Position numbers and translations under genes: made by a program. This document shows positions 32,938 through 46,008 of a stretch of 64,000 nt of DNA, one piece after another (positions within the stretch are counted from its first letter, which is position 1; every line of letters starts with the position of its first letter). The stretch is from Scleroderma bovista (lineage: Eukaryota > Basidiomycota > Agaricomycetes > Boletales > Sclerodermataceae). The stretch spans positions 54,607 to 118,606 of the forward strand of contig JAYMGJ010000022.1 in the NCBI GenBank assembly GCA_037178675.1, given 5' to 3'. The notes under the pieces were generated by a model, which ran no database searches, was not told the origin of the DNA, and was given only the letters and a program-made list of their open reading frames with translations.

Positions 32938-34090
32938 TCACGCGCTGTTGCTTGCTCGTACCTTGGTTGACCAACGTTCTTCCCCAATCATGAACGGGTC
33001 ACTAAGACCATGTCGCTTCCTGCTAGGCGCACACTCTCGAAGGTTTGGGAACGACGAATGAATGACAGCCTCCAGCTTCGGCCAAATCTCGTCAGATGTT
33101 TCGCCCTGTAGTGAAACCATTCGCGTGAACTTGGACCTTGAGGCGTAATAGGAGAGTAAGGGTGAAGTTGACTCGTAGAACTGCTTCAGGCGACGCGAAA
33201 ATATTTCCTGTGGGAGCCAGGTAAGTGGTACCCTGCAAACTTGAAGCATCAACTAAAACGCACTGGGTCGTCGTCTGGTCTTTTCGTGAGGGGTTCACCC
33301 GTCTCGTCATCAAATCCGTCGATCTTCGGGCGGTTATACGATATATTGTACACGCGTCCGGACGGTAAGTGCACCCATCTGTCTGATATCCGGCTTAGAA
33401 TGATCTCGTCAGCCACGTCGAGGTTTACGACCAGGGTCAAGGGAGTGTTTTGGGCTCTGCAGAGTTAACTGTCACCACATCTCATCTCGCCACATTCACA
33501 GAATCTCGTACTGTAAATGGGTATCAAGGAGCTTGCCTTGGGGTAATGTTCGAGGAAAGCCGTCTAGTATCCAGTGCTGCAGAACGTTGCTGTTCATGCG
33601 TCACTTATCGACAGGATACACGTCAATGGACCAACCTTATTCCGCAGTGCATCAAGCTTGGTGGTTACGACCTGGAGCATAATCTCATCAGGAACCAGTC
33701 CACCCTGTGCTACAATTTCTTCTGCTTGCCGTCCGACAGTTGTCCTTCATATCCCGTGATCAACGACCCCTTCCACGGCAGAACATTGACTCACTTCTCG
33801 GCGATATGTTGACGGAGAAGATCACCTGTAGAGAGCGACAGGATGCCGTACTTCTTCACAAGTCGTGCTGATAGTGTCCCCTTTCCTGCACCGGGTTTGC
33901 CGAACATAAGCATACGCAATACTTTGCCATCATTGCGATCACTTCCTGAGCTAGGACCAGCAAGTCTGGTATTGTGGAAGTAGAATGGCAACGTCTGACA
34001 AGCAGGGGTAGTGTGAGCTATGGACCGTAGTGCCCTCTGAGACGTCGAGCCGATACGTGTGGGTGCGAGGAAAGTAAGAGGAAAGGACAT
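32938..34090 (-). CDS. ADK2: Adenylate kinase (AK3/GTP:AMP phosphotransferase type), tandem copy 2
   Basis: Same exon plan as copy 1; exon 1 is 33795-34090. Motifs: P-loop GKPGAGKGT, SLSTGDLLRQHIAEK, VGRQAEEIVAQGGLVPDE, HWILDGFPRT, LID DRWVHLPSGRVYNISYNRPK with DDETGEPLTKRPDD, and RRLKQFYESTSPLLSYY. The canonical P-loop suggests this is the ancestral, fully active gene. It carries a C-terminal extension (MIGEERWSTKVRASNSA) that copy 1 lacks. The role by family is phosphotransfer from GTP or ATP to AMP in the mitochondrial matrix. Confidence 0.86.
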
Positions 34091-37000
34091 GTGTCGTCGC
34101 GAGGGAGCCCAGGTGCCAGGTAGGCCTTATGTATATCCACAAATTGCAATGTCCCACTCGCAGAGATCGTTCGATAAGTTGACAAATTATTGGAGTGACA
34201 GATAAGCCTGCCGGAAGCGAAGGATAGGCGATCGGCTTCCGAACAAGCAGACACTGGAACTGGACAGGGCTACGAGGAGGAGGCTAGTAGGAGGACAGCG
34301 ATGTGGGTGTGGCGGAGAAGGACACCATCATTGGGCAATATATGAAGACTGACAGGGACATCCAAGAATGGCAGTTGAAACCTTGCAACCATACCAGTGA
34401 TAACACTGTTTTGCAGACCCAATCGGATCGCTGTCGATTCACCAGCAACAACTGATAGCGTGTCAGCAAATGAAAGGCGGTCATATCGCATTCCTTCACA
34501 TTAGATATGGCCCGGTGGAAGGGTTTCACCGAGCCCCTGAGGTATAGCTCTGTAACGTTTGGTCACCAGACTCTTAGCATCAGCCTCATACAGCTTCCGT
34601 ACAAAACTGACTGTGATACCGACGCATCTTCAGCTGCGTTCACACCGGGGTATTTAATAGCTCACGGCGACATGTTCTGCATGCACGCAGTTGATACGGT
34701 GCTCTCCACCTTGGTTTTCTTGGCCCTCTGCACAAAATGAAATTTGCTGCGGCTTCCTGCTTCTTTGGTCTTATCTCGTGCTTGCCCAGATACCACTCGC
34801 GATAAGTACGTGGTCCTAGCATCAGGACCACTCTTGTTTATGAGTGCGAGCCTTTGCTCATCACTTGGCAAGGTCGTGTGGGTGCACATCATATGTATTT
34901 CAACTTCTGGAGACCCTACTCCAGCACACCCTATAATTTGGTGCGTAGTTTCCATTCCTGTTGAAGACGTTTTGTTTTTAATGATGAGTTTCGAATGTAG
35001 GGGTGGGTCACGTAGTTATCTTTATGTTTCCTGCAGGTATCTCATCGGAGGAAACACTTCAATCCCAGGCCATGAATTCTTTGCAACAGGACTAACCGGC
35101 TATTCGTATGATGGGGATTATTTCTGTTAATTATTGTGGGTGTACCGCACATTCCCCAATGACAACGTTCATAGGCCATCAGACACACCAACCGCCCTGG
35201 TAGTGCAAGACAGTGTAAACAAACCACCATTTTCACGGTGAGGCGCTCAAATTCTGGGGGTGAGTTTTACCATTTTCCTTGTGAGCACAAACTACACACC
35301 ACGGCAGGTTGCTGATGGGGCACAATGGAGCCAATTTCGTCGTCGATTGTAGCACATCATTGGAGTTTTGGATTTCGATTATGGACAAAGACACCGCTTG
35401 TCGCGCAGGGACCATTCCTTCGTTTATCACTCTTGTTCCCCTTGCGTCACTCGGCGTTCCAGGTGTCTGACATTGTCTCCGGCCCGCTCCTGAGCGGCCT
35501 CGACAACAGAACTGTGATGGGCGTTCTCTTGAAGTCTCGACCTGTCGCCCGCTCCTTGGCTCCTATCTTTGCCACAGCACTAACTCCTGAGCAACAATGA
35601 AAGAATTTCGTTCTCCCGTGCCACGGTCCCGGTGTCTTATTCATGCGAGATCAGCGCCTCACCTACTTCGGCACGCAGCACAGACAAATGCTGAAAGCAT
35701 CGAAGCTCGATCACTCTCCATATCTTCTGGATGCTGCTCATCGCAAGCCCCTTCGGTCAGTTATAACATTACATCCCCTTGTAGCTATAAAAATAGCGCT
35801 TATGTGGTGATCGACACTAGGCCATAAGGTAAGAGGGGTCACCGGGCTCGTATGCTTGGCCCGGTCTGGAACAACGTACTGCGTAACCTAGAATGCAAGC
35901 TAAGTATCACACCTGTAGCTGCCTGGAGTTGGTTTCTTTTCTGGCATAACCTCGCATGGCAAAGACTGAGCACTTGCCAGCGGCCACCCTACTAGATGGA
36001 ACGAGGCAATCCCTAAAGCGCGTTCGAACGCCTCGAAGCATATCGTTATGCATTTAATAACTCTCATCTAAACTTCAAGTTCCCTGCTGAACCAGGTGAC
36101 ATAGACGATTCATATTTGCACGAAGTTCACACCATCTGTGAAGCTAATGCTTAGTTCCGGCACGCGTGGGTTTCGTGATGAAATGTAGGAGGTATGTACG
36201 ACCAGTTTCGTCATGTCACGGTCTTGTGTGGACAACAAACCACGCACGTTCCCGTGTACGACCATTGTCGGTATTGTGACCTCAAAGTTTGAACAAGATC
36301 GCTCCAAAGCTTTGCCCTGCTCCACTTCCTCGCAGGGTACCATGTATGCCCCTATTTCTCAGTGGACGTCGTCCCTTGGTGACTTATATGTACAGGTGAT
36401 AACGATTCTGATGCGCTTGGGGCACTTGGACCTTGGAATGGAATCTATCGATGTGATTCGATATACAGGAGATTGAATATCCACGAACACGCCCGGTGGA
36501 GTAGAATGATCGATCCGAACATCAATGTAGGATTAGGCGTGGCGGTGTTTCAGTGGAAGTGAACTGTCAAGTGACTATCAAACAGAGGTCCCGGGGTATG
36601 TCCTTCCATAAGTACTGATCAAAGTTGCACTCCACAGAAGCCCCCTCTCGCACGCGAGAGTTCTGTAGTAGCAAGTTGTCAACTCCAATCCCTGCAGGGT
36701 AGGATTGTTGGTTTCAGGGTCCACCGGGTCCGCCAGCTCCCTGGCCGCTGGTAGATCCTCAACGAGGAATGAGGACGAAAGGTGGGGTAGAGGACAGTCA
36801 GTCCGCAGGTTTGAAGGAAGATTCCGACGAACGTGCGTCCTTGCACAGTCCTACAATGTCGCGGTCAATGCCGAGATCAAGAGGGGAGGCACCGATAGGT
36901 TGTATGAGATCATTGGCTTCTGCCAGCTGTCATCTGCCTCGACCAGGGATTCCGACAGAACGATCTGAATGTATGTATTGGGGTGGATTGCTCCCTGATC

Positions 37001-38298
37001 CCCAACGTGATCCTAGTATGTCGACATCATCACACATTGTCTTCGAAGCGAATGCTACCAATTCAACCTTGTCTAAACCCATCACAACGCCCATCCTCCT
37101 TTAGGACTAACCCCATGAATGACTGAATACAATGTCTCCCCGAGAACCTGGCGACAGTAGGATCGCCAATACAACACCCATACTGCATCAGATCATATCT
37201 AGATCCAGTGGAGTGTCCTTTTTCTCTTGTGGGTACTGTCCAGATGTCAGCGCGTCCCCTTGTTTGCAGTCTCGTGCAGCACTAATCCATACGTGCCACA
37301 TATACACTGCGCCTGCCCATCGGTACACTCGCCCCATGACTCCGCCATTGATGAGCTTGCGAAACCAAATCGGCTTCAATCGGGCTGCCCATACGGCACG
37401 TCACAACATAACCCCCAGCCAAGCTCCGGGCTAGTGTCTGGGACTTGCCAGCACCAATATCGATCATCAATCGCATCACGCAACTATGGCACCACGTCGA
37501 CGTGTTAGAGCTGGTATCCAGCTGGCATCGGGAAGGCGTTAATAGTAGCATTTGGATAGGTCCATTTTGGTGAGTCAAAGGTACACCTCCAAGCATCCTG
37601 CTGTGCTATGAATGGTCACCTTGATGGTGAACGTGTTGACCCCCCTATCACCCCCCGTGGCGTTCACCGACCAAATTGGCGGCGTAGGGGCGACCTAGTT
37701 GAAGGTCTCCAGGGTGCATGTACAATGTCGAGAACGGTGCGCCTGGAATGATCCTTTCAGGGTATGTGTGTCCCAGAACTTATATATGTATTGGACGGCG
37801 AGAAGTCCAACCGCATGCTTCCATGAGGAGCACATGGAACGGACCGGGTCCGGATTGATCCATTGGTATGGGGATCCAACGCGTCGGTATTTCCATGACT
37901 GATCTAGACTTTGTTACCCAACTGTCGACCAGGACTAGGGATGGCCTCAAGCAAACATCAATTCGAGATCACCGAATTCCCCACCTCGCGGGTAGCCAAA
38001 AACACGACGCATGCTCATCGCTATAGGGTAACCTGAATGGGGGGGGGAGCACGAATATAGTACCCTACCTACCCGAGCATGCGACGTTACCGTTCCGTGG
38101 AACCGTGCAGCGCACATAAAATAACCCAGTGATGGTGGCTTTCGAGCTCACACGTCAGGTGCGAGAGTGCTTACTTATCTGATTATGCACCCCAGAAAAA
38201 GACAACAATAAAAGAGACAAGAGAAATCATGGCAGTCGCATCAGAACGTAAAAGGGCTGTGCAGCAGTCTGGCCAAGAAAAATATGTGCTTGCTGTGT
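34091..38298. other. Gene-poor region of 4.2 kb
   Basis: No frame on either strand shows a recognisable domain; all are short and interrupted. No long terminal repeats, terminal inverted repeats or transposase/polymerase motifs were seen by eye. Short homopolymer runs occur (for example a G-run near 38040). It may be decayed mobile or duplicated DNA, but I cannot show that. Confidence 0.45.
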
Positions 38299-39661
38299 CT
38301 ACGCCTTCTCGTACCATCCAATTAATACCCTCATTTCCTTGACACCTACCACGCCCTTCACGTCCGTCCTCCGTGGGTCGAGCGCGATGCAAATTGCCTC
38401 AGCCACGTGATCAACGTGTATTGGAGGAATGGTAAGTGCATTAGCTATGGCGTTCAGGGCCGAAGACATCCCGGAACTGAATGTGGACGATGACGGTGAT
38501 GAGGAGGTAGCAGGTGGTGTCATGGGCGCTCCACCAGAAGAGGAAGCGGGGGGTGAGAACATGGACCCAAGGGTGCGCAGTACCGAAGACGGCGTTGGAA
38601 CGCCCTTCGGAACTTTAGCGTGTAGGGAGGCTGATAGATCTATCAGCGCGGCCAACGGGGAAACAAGCGGCCTTTGATGAGCGTGGTAGACCACGCCTAT
38701 AGTTAGGGGGGGAAGCAGCGGGGAAGATGGAAAAAAAAAAGAAGAAAGGAATCAGCTCGTTCAGTTTTGCTACCCAAGAAGATGGTTACTTGGCCTGATG
38801 AATACGCCGCGATATCCTGGGTGATCGCGAAGGAGCTGAGTTATCCGCTGTTCCGCCTCATGCTTCGTCTCGATGTACCGTGAGGGAATGACAGGTCGGG
38901 AGATATCCTCTGCCGAGATGTATACGAAGGGACGGTCTTTGCAGGTTTCAGGGTTGTCGTTTTTGCTGTAGTTGACAGGCTTGCTCGCTGCGAATGCCTC
39001 GCATACGCGAAGAGCTGCAAGCAGAGGTGCGGAGGTCGCATGGTCGCTGTCAAACCAAACAAAAAGAACGACAAACCAGAATCCCGATTCAGCATCTCGT
39101 AGCTGCCCTTTGGTGCAGGCTCGAGGGGGTTCCCGTGTCCGCCACTCCCGTTCGCAAATGCGCGAACCAATCGCGGGAAGTCGCCTTTGGCCAGTGCGGC
39201 CTTGTAACTTCCATCTTCGAGCAGGGCGCCGATCGTGTGCACGACGCCGTCGACCCCTGGAAGGAGGTCCACGTATGTCTCCGGGAGCAGTGCATCTGCC
39301 TTTCTCCACTCAACCTGCGCAGCCGAGACAGAGGGGCAGGACAGCAGTCAGCGACGGCCTCGGGAACAGAGAAAATTTTCGGGGAGAACAAGAAGGGCGT
39401 ACTTTGGACGTCCAGGCTGGGGTGTGGCCCTGGGGTGTGCGGTATGGCCTTCCTGAGGAACTGGCGGAGGTTACATGAACGAGTCCATACAATAATGGCA
39501 GTGCTGACCTGATGCTGGTCACTTGCATACCCCTTGCCAGGGCTGCCTTGCATACAGCAGAACCTGTTTCATGTCAGCGTCATGTCCGCACCGTGAGTTT
39601 GATTCCTACCAATGAATCCATTACCACCCACAACAAGGATCTTCTGTGCGAGTGCTTCCAT
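38299..39661 (-). CDS. COQ11: Coq11-like atypical short-chain dehydrogenase (NDUFA9-related)
   Basis: Intron-containing gene. It begins MEALAQKILVVGGNGFIG (Rossmann glycine motif), then across intron 1 SAVCKAALARGMQVTSISSS. Further segments: VDGVVHTIGALLEDGSYKAA, PAPKGSYEMLNRDS, VCEAFAASKPVNYSKN, then VYISAED with IPSRYIETKHEAEQRI (the Y-x-x-x-K pair of the SDR fold) and VFIRP. A Ser/Pro-rich insertion (about residues 250-300) precedes IPPIHVDHVAEAICIALDP and the C-terminus DVKGVVGVKEMRVLIGWYEK. Order and motifs match yeast Coq11, which modulates coenzyme Q synthesis in the mitochondrial inner membrane. An upstream in-frame extension from 39805 reads WFRAATHRRRSAQLFFKV, which looks like a presequence; the true start may be there. 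Confidence 0.82.
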
Positions 39662-40077
39662 GCGTATGGGTATGAGGAAAGTAGCCAATTTCACACCAGG
39701 TTCACGAACACAAGTGAGATTTCTATAGATGTGATTGGGTGCTACCTTAAAAAATAGTTGCGCACTGCGTCTTCTATGTGTAGCTGCACGAAACCAAGCG
39801 TCCATGACACTATGTAGATCTAGCTATCAACAGGTATGGACGAGCACCAGCGTGCAAAACCATGTAACAAATACAGCATAACAAAGGGATCCATGAGATA
39901 CTTGGCAGACATAAAGAGCATTGACGAGAAGGAAAGAAAAAGAAAAGAGGTATTTGCCAGTGGAGGGTATGCGAGCGGCGTGGTCTAGAGTGCCGCCGGG
40001 GTGCGCCGCCATCGTCAAGATGATACCAAACTCCAACGGGGTCTGGCCCCGCCAAATATACACATGAAGCAGGTAAT
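39662..40077. other. Intergenic region, no separate gene
   Basis: About 415 bp. It includes the possible N-terminal extension of COQ11 (to 39805) and the 3' UTR of the RlpA-like gene. Confidence 0.45.
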
Positions 40078-41185
40078 TTAAATGAAGGTCCAGGCGACTG
40101 AAACAGCCATGAGCGATGAAGACGGTACTGGGTAAAAATGTAAGGCTTACTGGGGAAGGTGCCAACAGAGAGGTCATCCAGAGCCTGGAACGCCGCCTGG
40201 GAGAGATCGATCGAGTTTGCGTTCACGCAAGTGGGGCATTCGTCAGCAACAGTAACCGTGATCATCTTGCCATTGCTCAGGTTGGTGATCTGAACTTGTT
40301 GACCACAGTGACTTCCACCCGCATAGATGGCTGAATCTAATCAAGTAGAATGTTGGTTGTCAAGGAACAATGACAGCATGGAAAACAAAGCACACATACC
40401 CAAGGCACAAATAAAGGCAGAATCGGGGTTATAGTTGCCACAGGCACCAGCGTTACCATTCTGGTAGAAGTAGGTAGCACTGCGTACATCACGTGGTCAG
40501 TTGTTGTTTTATTGTGAGAATGGCATGAGACACACAATCCACCCTGGTTCAAAGCTCCGGAAGTTGTGCCAGTAGAAACGGGCTTCGAAGCGGGAGTCGA
40601 GGGGGAAGCACCGACGTCCGCAGGGGTACTGGGGGACGGGGAAGGAGTGGTCTCAGCTGGGGGAGAGGGAGGGGTGTAGGTATCTGGCGGAGGGGTGGTG
40701 GTGCTAGCTGGCGGGGTGGTGCTAGCGGGAGGGGGAGGGGGAGTAGCGGTTGGCGAAACAGTAGGGGGCTCATCGCTACAATCACCACCATCGCCTCCGT
40801 CAGCGATCAAGGAGGGCAGGCCATCAACACAAGTGGTGTTTGCAGGCATCTGGCACTGTGCGGGAAGAGAAGAGACCGATTGATTGGCCTGAAGGGGTGT
40901 TGATAGATATGAGCAATATGACAAAGAGAGATAACTCACCAAGAGTGGGTGGCAACATTGGTCAAAGAAATCGGTGCCATGCTGGGTCTGACAGCTGTTG
41001 GCGAGGTATCTGCAGTGGTAGACATCGTACGCCTAGGAGAGATGTGAGGACTTGGGGATGCAATGGGGGACTGGACATGCCTCAAGGTAGTCCGTGGGCC
41101 AGTTGGGGGGCGCGTTGATGCGTGGGACGACATAGGCGGAGACGGCAGAGACGGTGCAGAGCAACAGCGAAAGAGATGCGAACAT
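40078..41185 (-). CDS. Secreted protein with Cys-rich N-terminal module, Pro/Ser/Thr linker and RlpA-like double-psi beta-barrel
   Basis: Exon 1 (41081-41185) encodes a signal peptide MFASLSLLLCTVSAVSA. Next come AYDVYHCRYLANSCQTQHGT and DFFDQCCHPLL, then SVSSLPAQCQMPANTTCVDG. A linker of some 90 residues is built of P, S and T (TPPPPPASTTPPASTTTPPP). The C-terminal module reads GACGNYNPDSAFICAL, HCGQQVQITNLSNGKMITVT and VADECPTCVNANSIDLSQAA, ending GTFPIAWTFI. This Cys/Asp pattern (VxDxCPxC ... IDLS) is the RlpA-like/barwin fold found in fungal expansin-like proteins. The likely location is extracellular or cell wall; binding to wall polysaccharide is inferred. Intron 1 (41033-41080) best fits a GC-AG intron. 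Confidence 0.83.
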
Positions 41186-41421
41186 GGTGGCAAGGAGTGG
41201 GAGGAGAAAAAAGAGAGAGGGAATCCCAAAGAGCGAGGGGCCGACCGAGCTATTTAACGCGGGGAGGGTGAGCGGCGAGGGCGAGGGCGAGAGAGATGAA
41301 AGGCTTACCGGAATGAAAAGGGCGAGGAGAAAGAGAGAACGTCGGCCATCAGCCCCGTCGATCCGCGTCTCTTAAAAGCCGAAGATTCCCACGTCCCCAA
41401 ACTCCGACTTGCACCAGCACA

Positions 41422-42636
41422 ATGAGTACGTCGACGGGCACCGCAGAGACACCCACTCGTACTGACCCCCCACCAGGCGAGCACACCGAGAACCCGTTTG
41501 CATCCACCCACTCCCTCGATGCCAACCCCTTCGACGACCCGCCCCCGGAGAACAAGGCCCGCGTCGACACCCTCGCCCGCAGAGAACGCGACCTCGAGCG
41601 ACGCGAGCAGGAACTCAGCCAGAGAGCAGAGCACATCAAGAGACACGGCAGGAACAACTGGCCACCATGTCTGTCCTCTCCCCGCTATCCACCCTCCTCC
41701 GCTCAATATTTGCCCCAGTCTTGCCGCTGATCTACCATTCCATTTCCGACGAGATCCCTGAAGCCTCGCGACCCCTCATCAATCGCTTGTATCAGCTGTG
41801 GCTCGTCCTTCTCGCGACACTCGTCCTCAACATGGTCGCATGCATCTTCCTCCTCGTTGCCGGCTCGAGCGACGGCGGAAAGGACCTGGGTGGTAGCATT
41901 GGGCATGTCGTCTATTTCCGCTCTTTTACAATTCATAACCCACCCGTCTTCAAGTTATATTATCATCATCGCACCCCTCTCGTTTCTCCTCTGGTATAGG
42001 TGCGGCATGCCGTCTCTTTCCGCCATGCCCGGTGCTCACTCCCCCACCGCAGACCAATATATAACGCCTACATGAAGGTCCGTCTTCCTTTCACCTCCGC
42101 GATCACCACCTCACCCGTCCCCGCAGGAGCAAGCATTATATTACTGTCCGCATTTCTCGCGCCCTGCATGACGCGCTCACAGCTTCTTTTCTAGATATCT
42201 TCTTCTTTTTCTGCGGTTTCCATCTTCTTCTCAGCATCTACATGTAGGTATACATGGCACGCAGCCGCAGCCGCATCTCATCTCCTTTCTCAGGATAGTC
42301 GGTATCCCTAGCACAGGTTCCGCAGGTCTCATTCAGACTATCCAAATGTATGCATCCGGTCACTGGGCCGCAGGTATCCTGGGCACCGTTGCCACAGTGG
42401 GCTGGTCACTGCAGGGTTTAGGGCTGGCATACTACTACCGTCAGGTATGTTTCCCTGCCCGTCGCATGTCGCACGGGGCTGAACGGATCGTAGATATGGA
42501 ACCATCACACCGCAGCCGGCCATTCCATGGACAAGGTAAGCTCTTCGGGATCGCACCACGGCCGAGCACTCATGTATGGCAGGCTAAAACCGAGCTCGCG
42601 ACTCATGGTGCAAAGGCCTACTTCACGCGTGGATGA
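41422..42636 (+). CDS. Secretory carrier-associated membrane protein (SCAMP)
   Basis: The N-terminal cytoplasmic part has the NPF-type repeats of SCAMPs: ENPFAST and ANPFDDPP, then a coiled coil (VDTLARRERDLERREQELSQ). Spliced exons rebuild the core NNWPPFLPLIYHSISDEIPE, the first helix LVLLATLVLNMVACIFLLVA, GYIIIIAPLSFLLWYRPIYN, YYYIFFFFCGFHLLLSIYM and HWAAGILGTVATVGWSLQGL. It ends KAKTELATHGAKAYFTRG with the stop at 42634-42636. Four helices and the WPPF/Y motif define the family, which acts in post-Golgi and endosomal membrane traffic. Intron 41904-41954 appears to be GC-AG; with a GT donor nearby the following helix would be lost. The gene is divergent from the RlpA-like gene (236 bp). 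Confidence 0.86.
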
Positions 42637-43009
42637 TATATGTACTCTTGTCTCCGTGTACCCATGTAATGCTGTGTCTTAATGCGATGTGGCAATTGCC
42701 TGTCGGAGTTTGAAAATGATCCATCTATCTCAGTTTGGGCACCGACGCTGGTTTTCTGCAACCACCACCTGGTCAGTCGTCTCTCCTCATCGTTGTTGTC
42801 GTCGTCGCTGATGCCAGAGCCTTCCTTCAGCCCGAAAAAGCCCTAATTCATAAAAATATATAAAAAAGTTCACAAAAAAGCGGTTTCATAGTTACCTCTT
42901 GTGTTCGTTACGCATCCTTGGTTTTGTTCGCATCATCTGCTCATTCCATCCCCAGTCGCAGAAAAAGTCTCAAAAGCAGTAACGACCCCTCAAACCCAGA
43001 AAATTCAGC
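42637..43009. other. Intergenic region upstream of PAB1
   Basis: About 370 bp with no gene. It includes the A-rich/TATA-like tract described separately. Confidence 0.5.
42850..42880 (+). promoter_or_regulatory. TATA-like and A-rich tract upstream of PAB1
   Basis: The tract contains ATAAAAATATATAAAAAAG followed by CACAAAAAAGC, about 130-160 bp before the PAB1 ATG. It could be a TATA box. If transcribed, the A-runs could also act as the A-rich 5' UTR element through which poly(A)-binding protein represses its own mRNA in other eukaryotes. The transcription start is unknown. Confidence 0.4.
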
Positions 43010-45318
<2,309 letters not shown>

Positions 45319-46008
45319 AAGATGGTTTTTGGTGGAAGTGGAGTGTTGGGTGGTGATCTTTTGAGCAGTGTCTGCTCGTCCTTTCTTTGAACCGTTTTTG
45401 TGACAAGACTGTCTGATAGGGTTGTTCATCCGTGACCTCTGCCTTTGCGCTGAGTGTCCGTTGAATTCTGGGTATTGGTGGTGGTCGTTTCTTTTGTACT
45501 AGCTAAAGGAACAGAGGTTGATACAACTGCTTTGAAACCGCGGGTTCGGATGATTTTGCCCTTGTGACTACTTTGCCGGCATGTTCCTGCGCACGTCAGG
45601 GTGACAAATTGGCAAAGTGATGAACCTTGTTGGATATTGCTTGTGACAGGTTCCAGTACATTCTGAAACTAGAAGGACGCCATTACTGGGGTCGCCTTTC
45701 CATTGAGGGATAGTTTGGGTGCAGAGTCTTGGACAGGCATTGGCCGAAGGGTAGCCGACGCCTCATTTCCTTCCAACTCTTGGCGATTGGCCGCGATCGA
45801 AACGGTATATGAGATGCAAACTATCGAATACATAAAATGAACATGATGGCGCGAGGGACATGAAACCTAATCAGCGTAGCGTGTGCAAGGAAATATTATG
45901 GGTGATGTACAAGACGAGATGCAAAGGGGACGTGGGTATAATACTTTTTTTTTTTTGGAAAGTGAAAAAGTGTCCCACAAGATACGATGCGAATGATGGT
46001 GTGACTGT
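45319..46008. other. Intergenic region between convergent PAB1 and methyltransferase
   Basis: About 690 bp with no gene. A run of 11 T at about 45946-45956 lies near the methyltransferase stop. Confidence 0.5.

Noticed and set aside
36705..37104. Possible coding fragments (87-111 codons) in the 34-38 kb gap
   Set aside because: Overlapping frames on the same strand, no motif, no splice-connected continuation.
38972..39512. Plus-strand frames of 168-172 codons opposite COQ11
   Set aside because: Antisense shadows of the COQ11 exons, which carry clear Rossmann and SDR motifs.
45946..45956. T-run as a Pol III terminator
   Set aside because: No small RNA gene or internal promoter precedes it on the plus strand; it is better explained as a homopolymer in a 3' flank.
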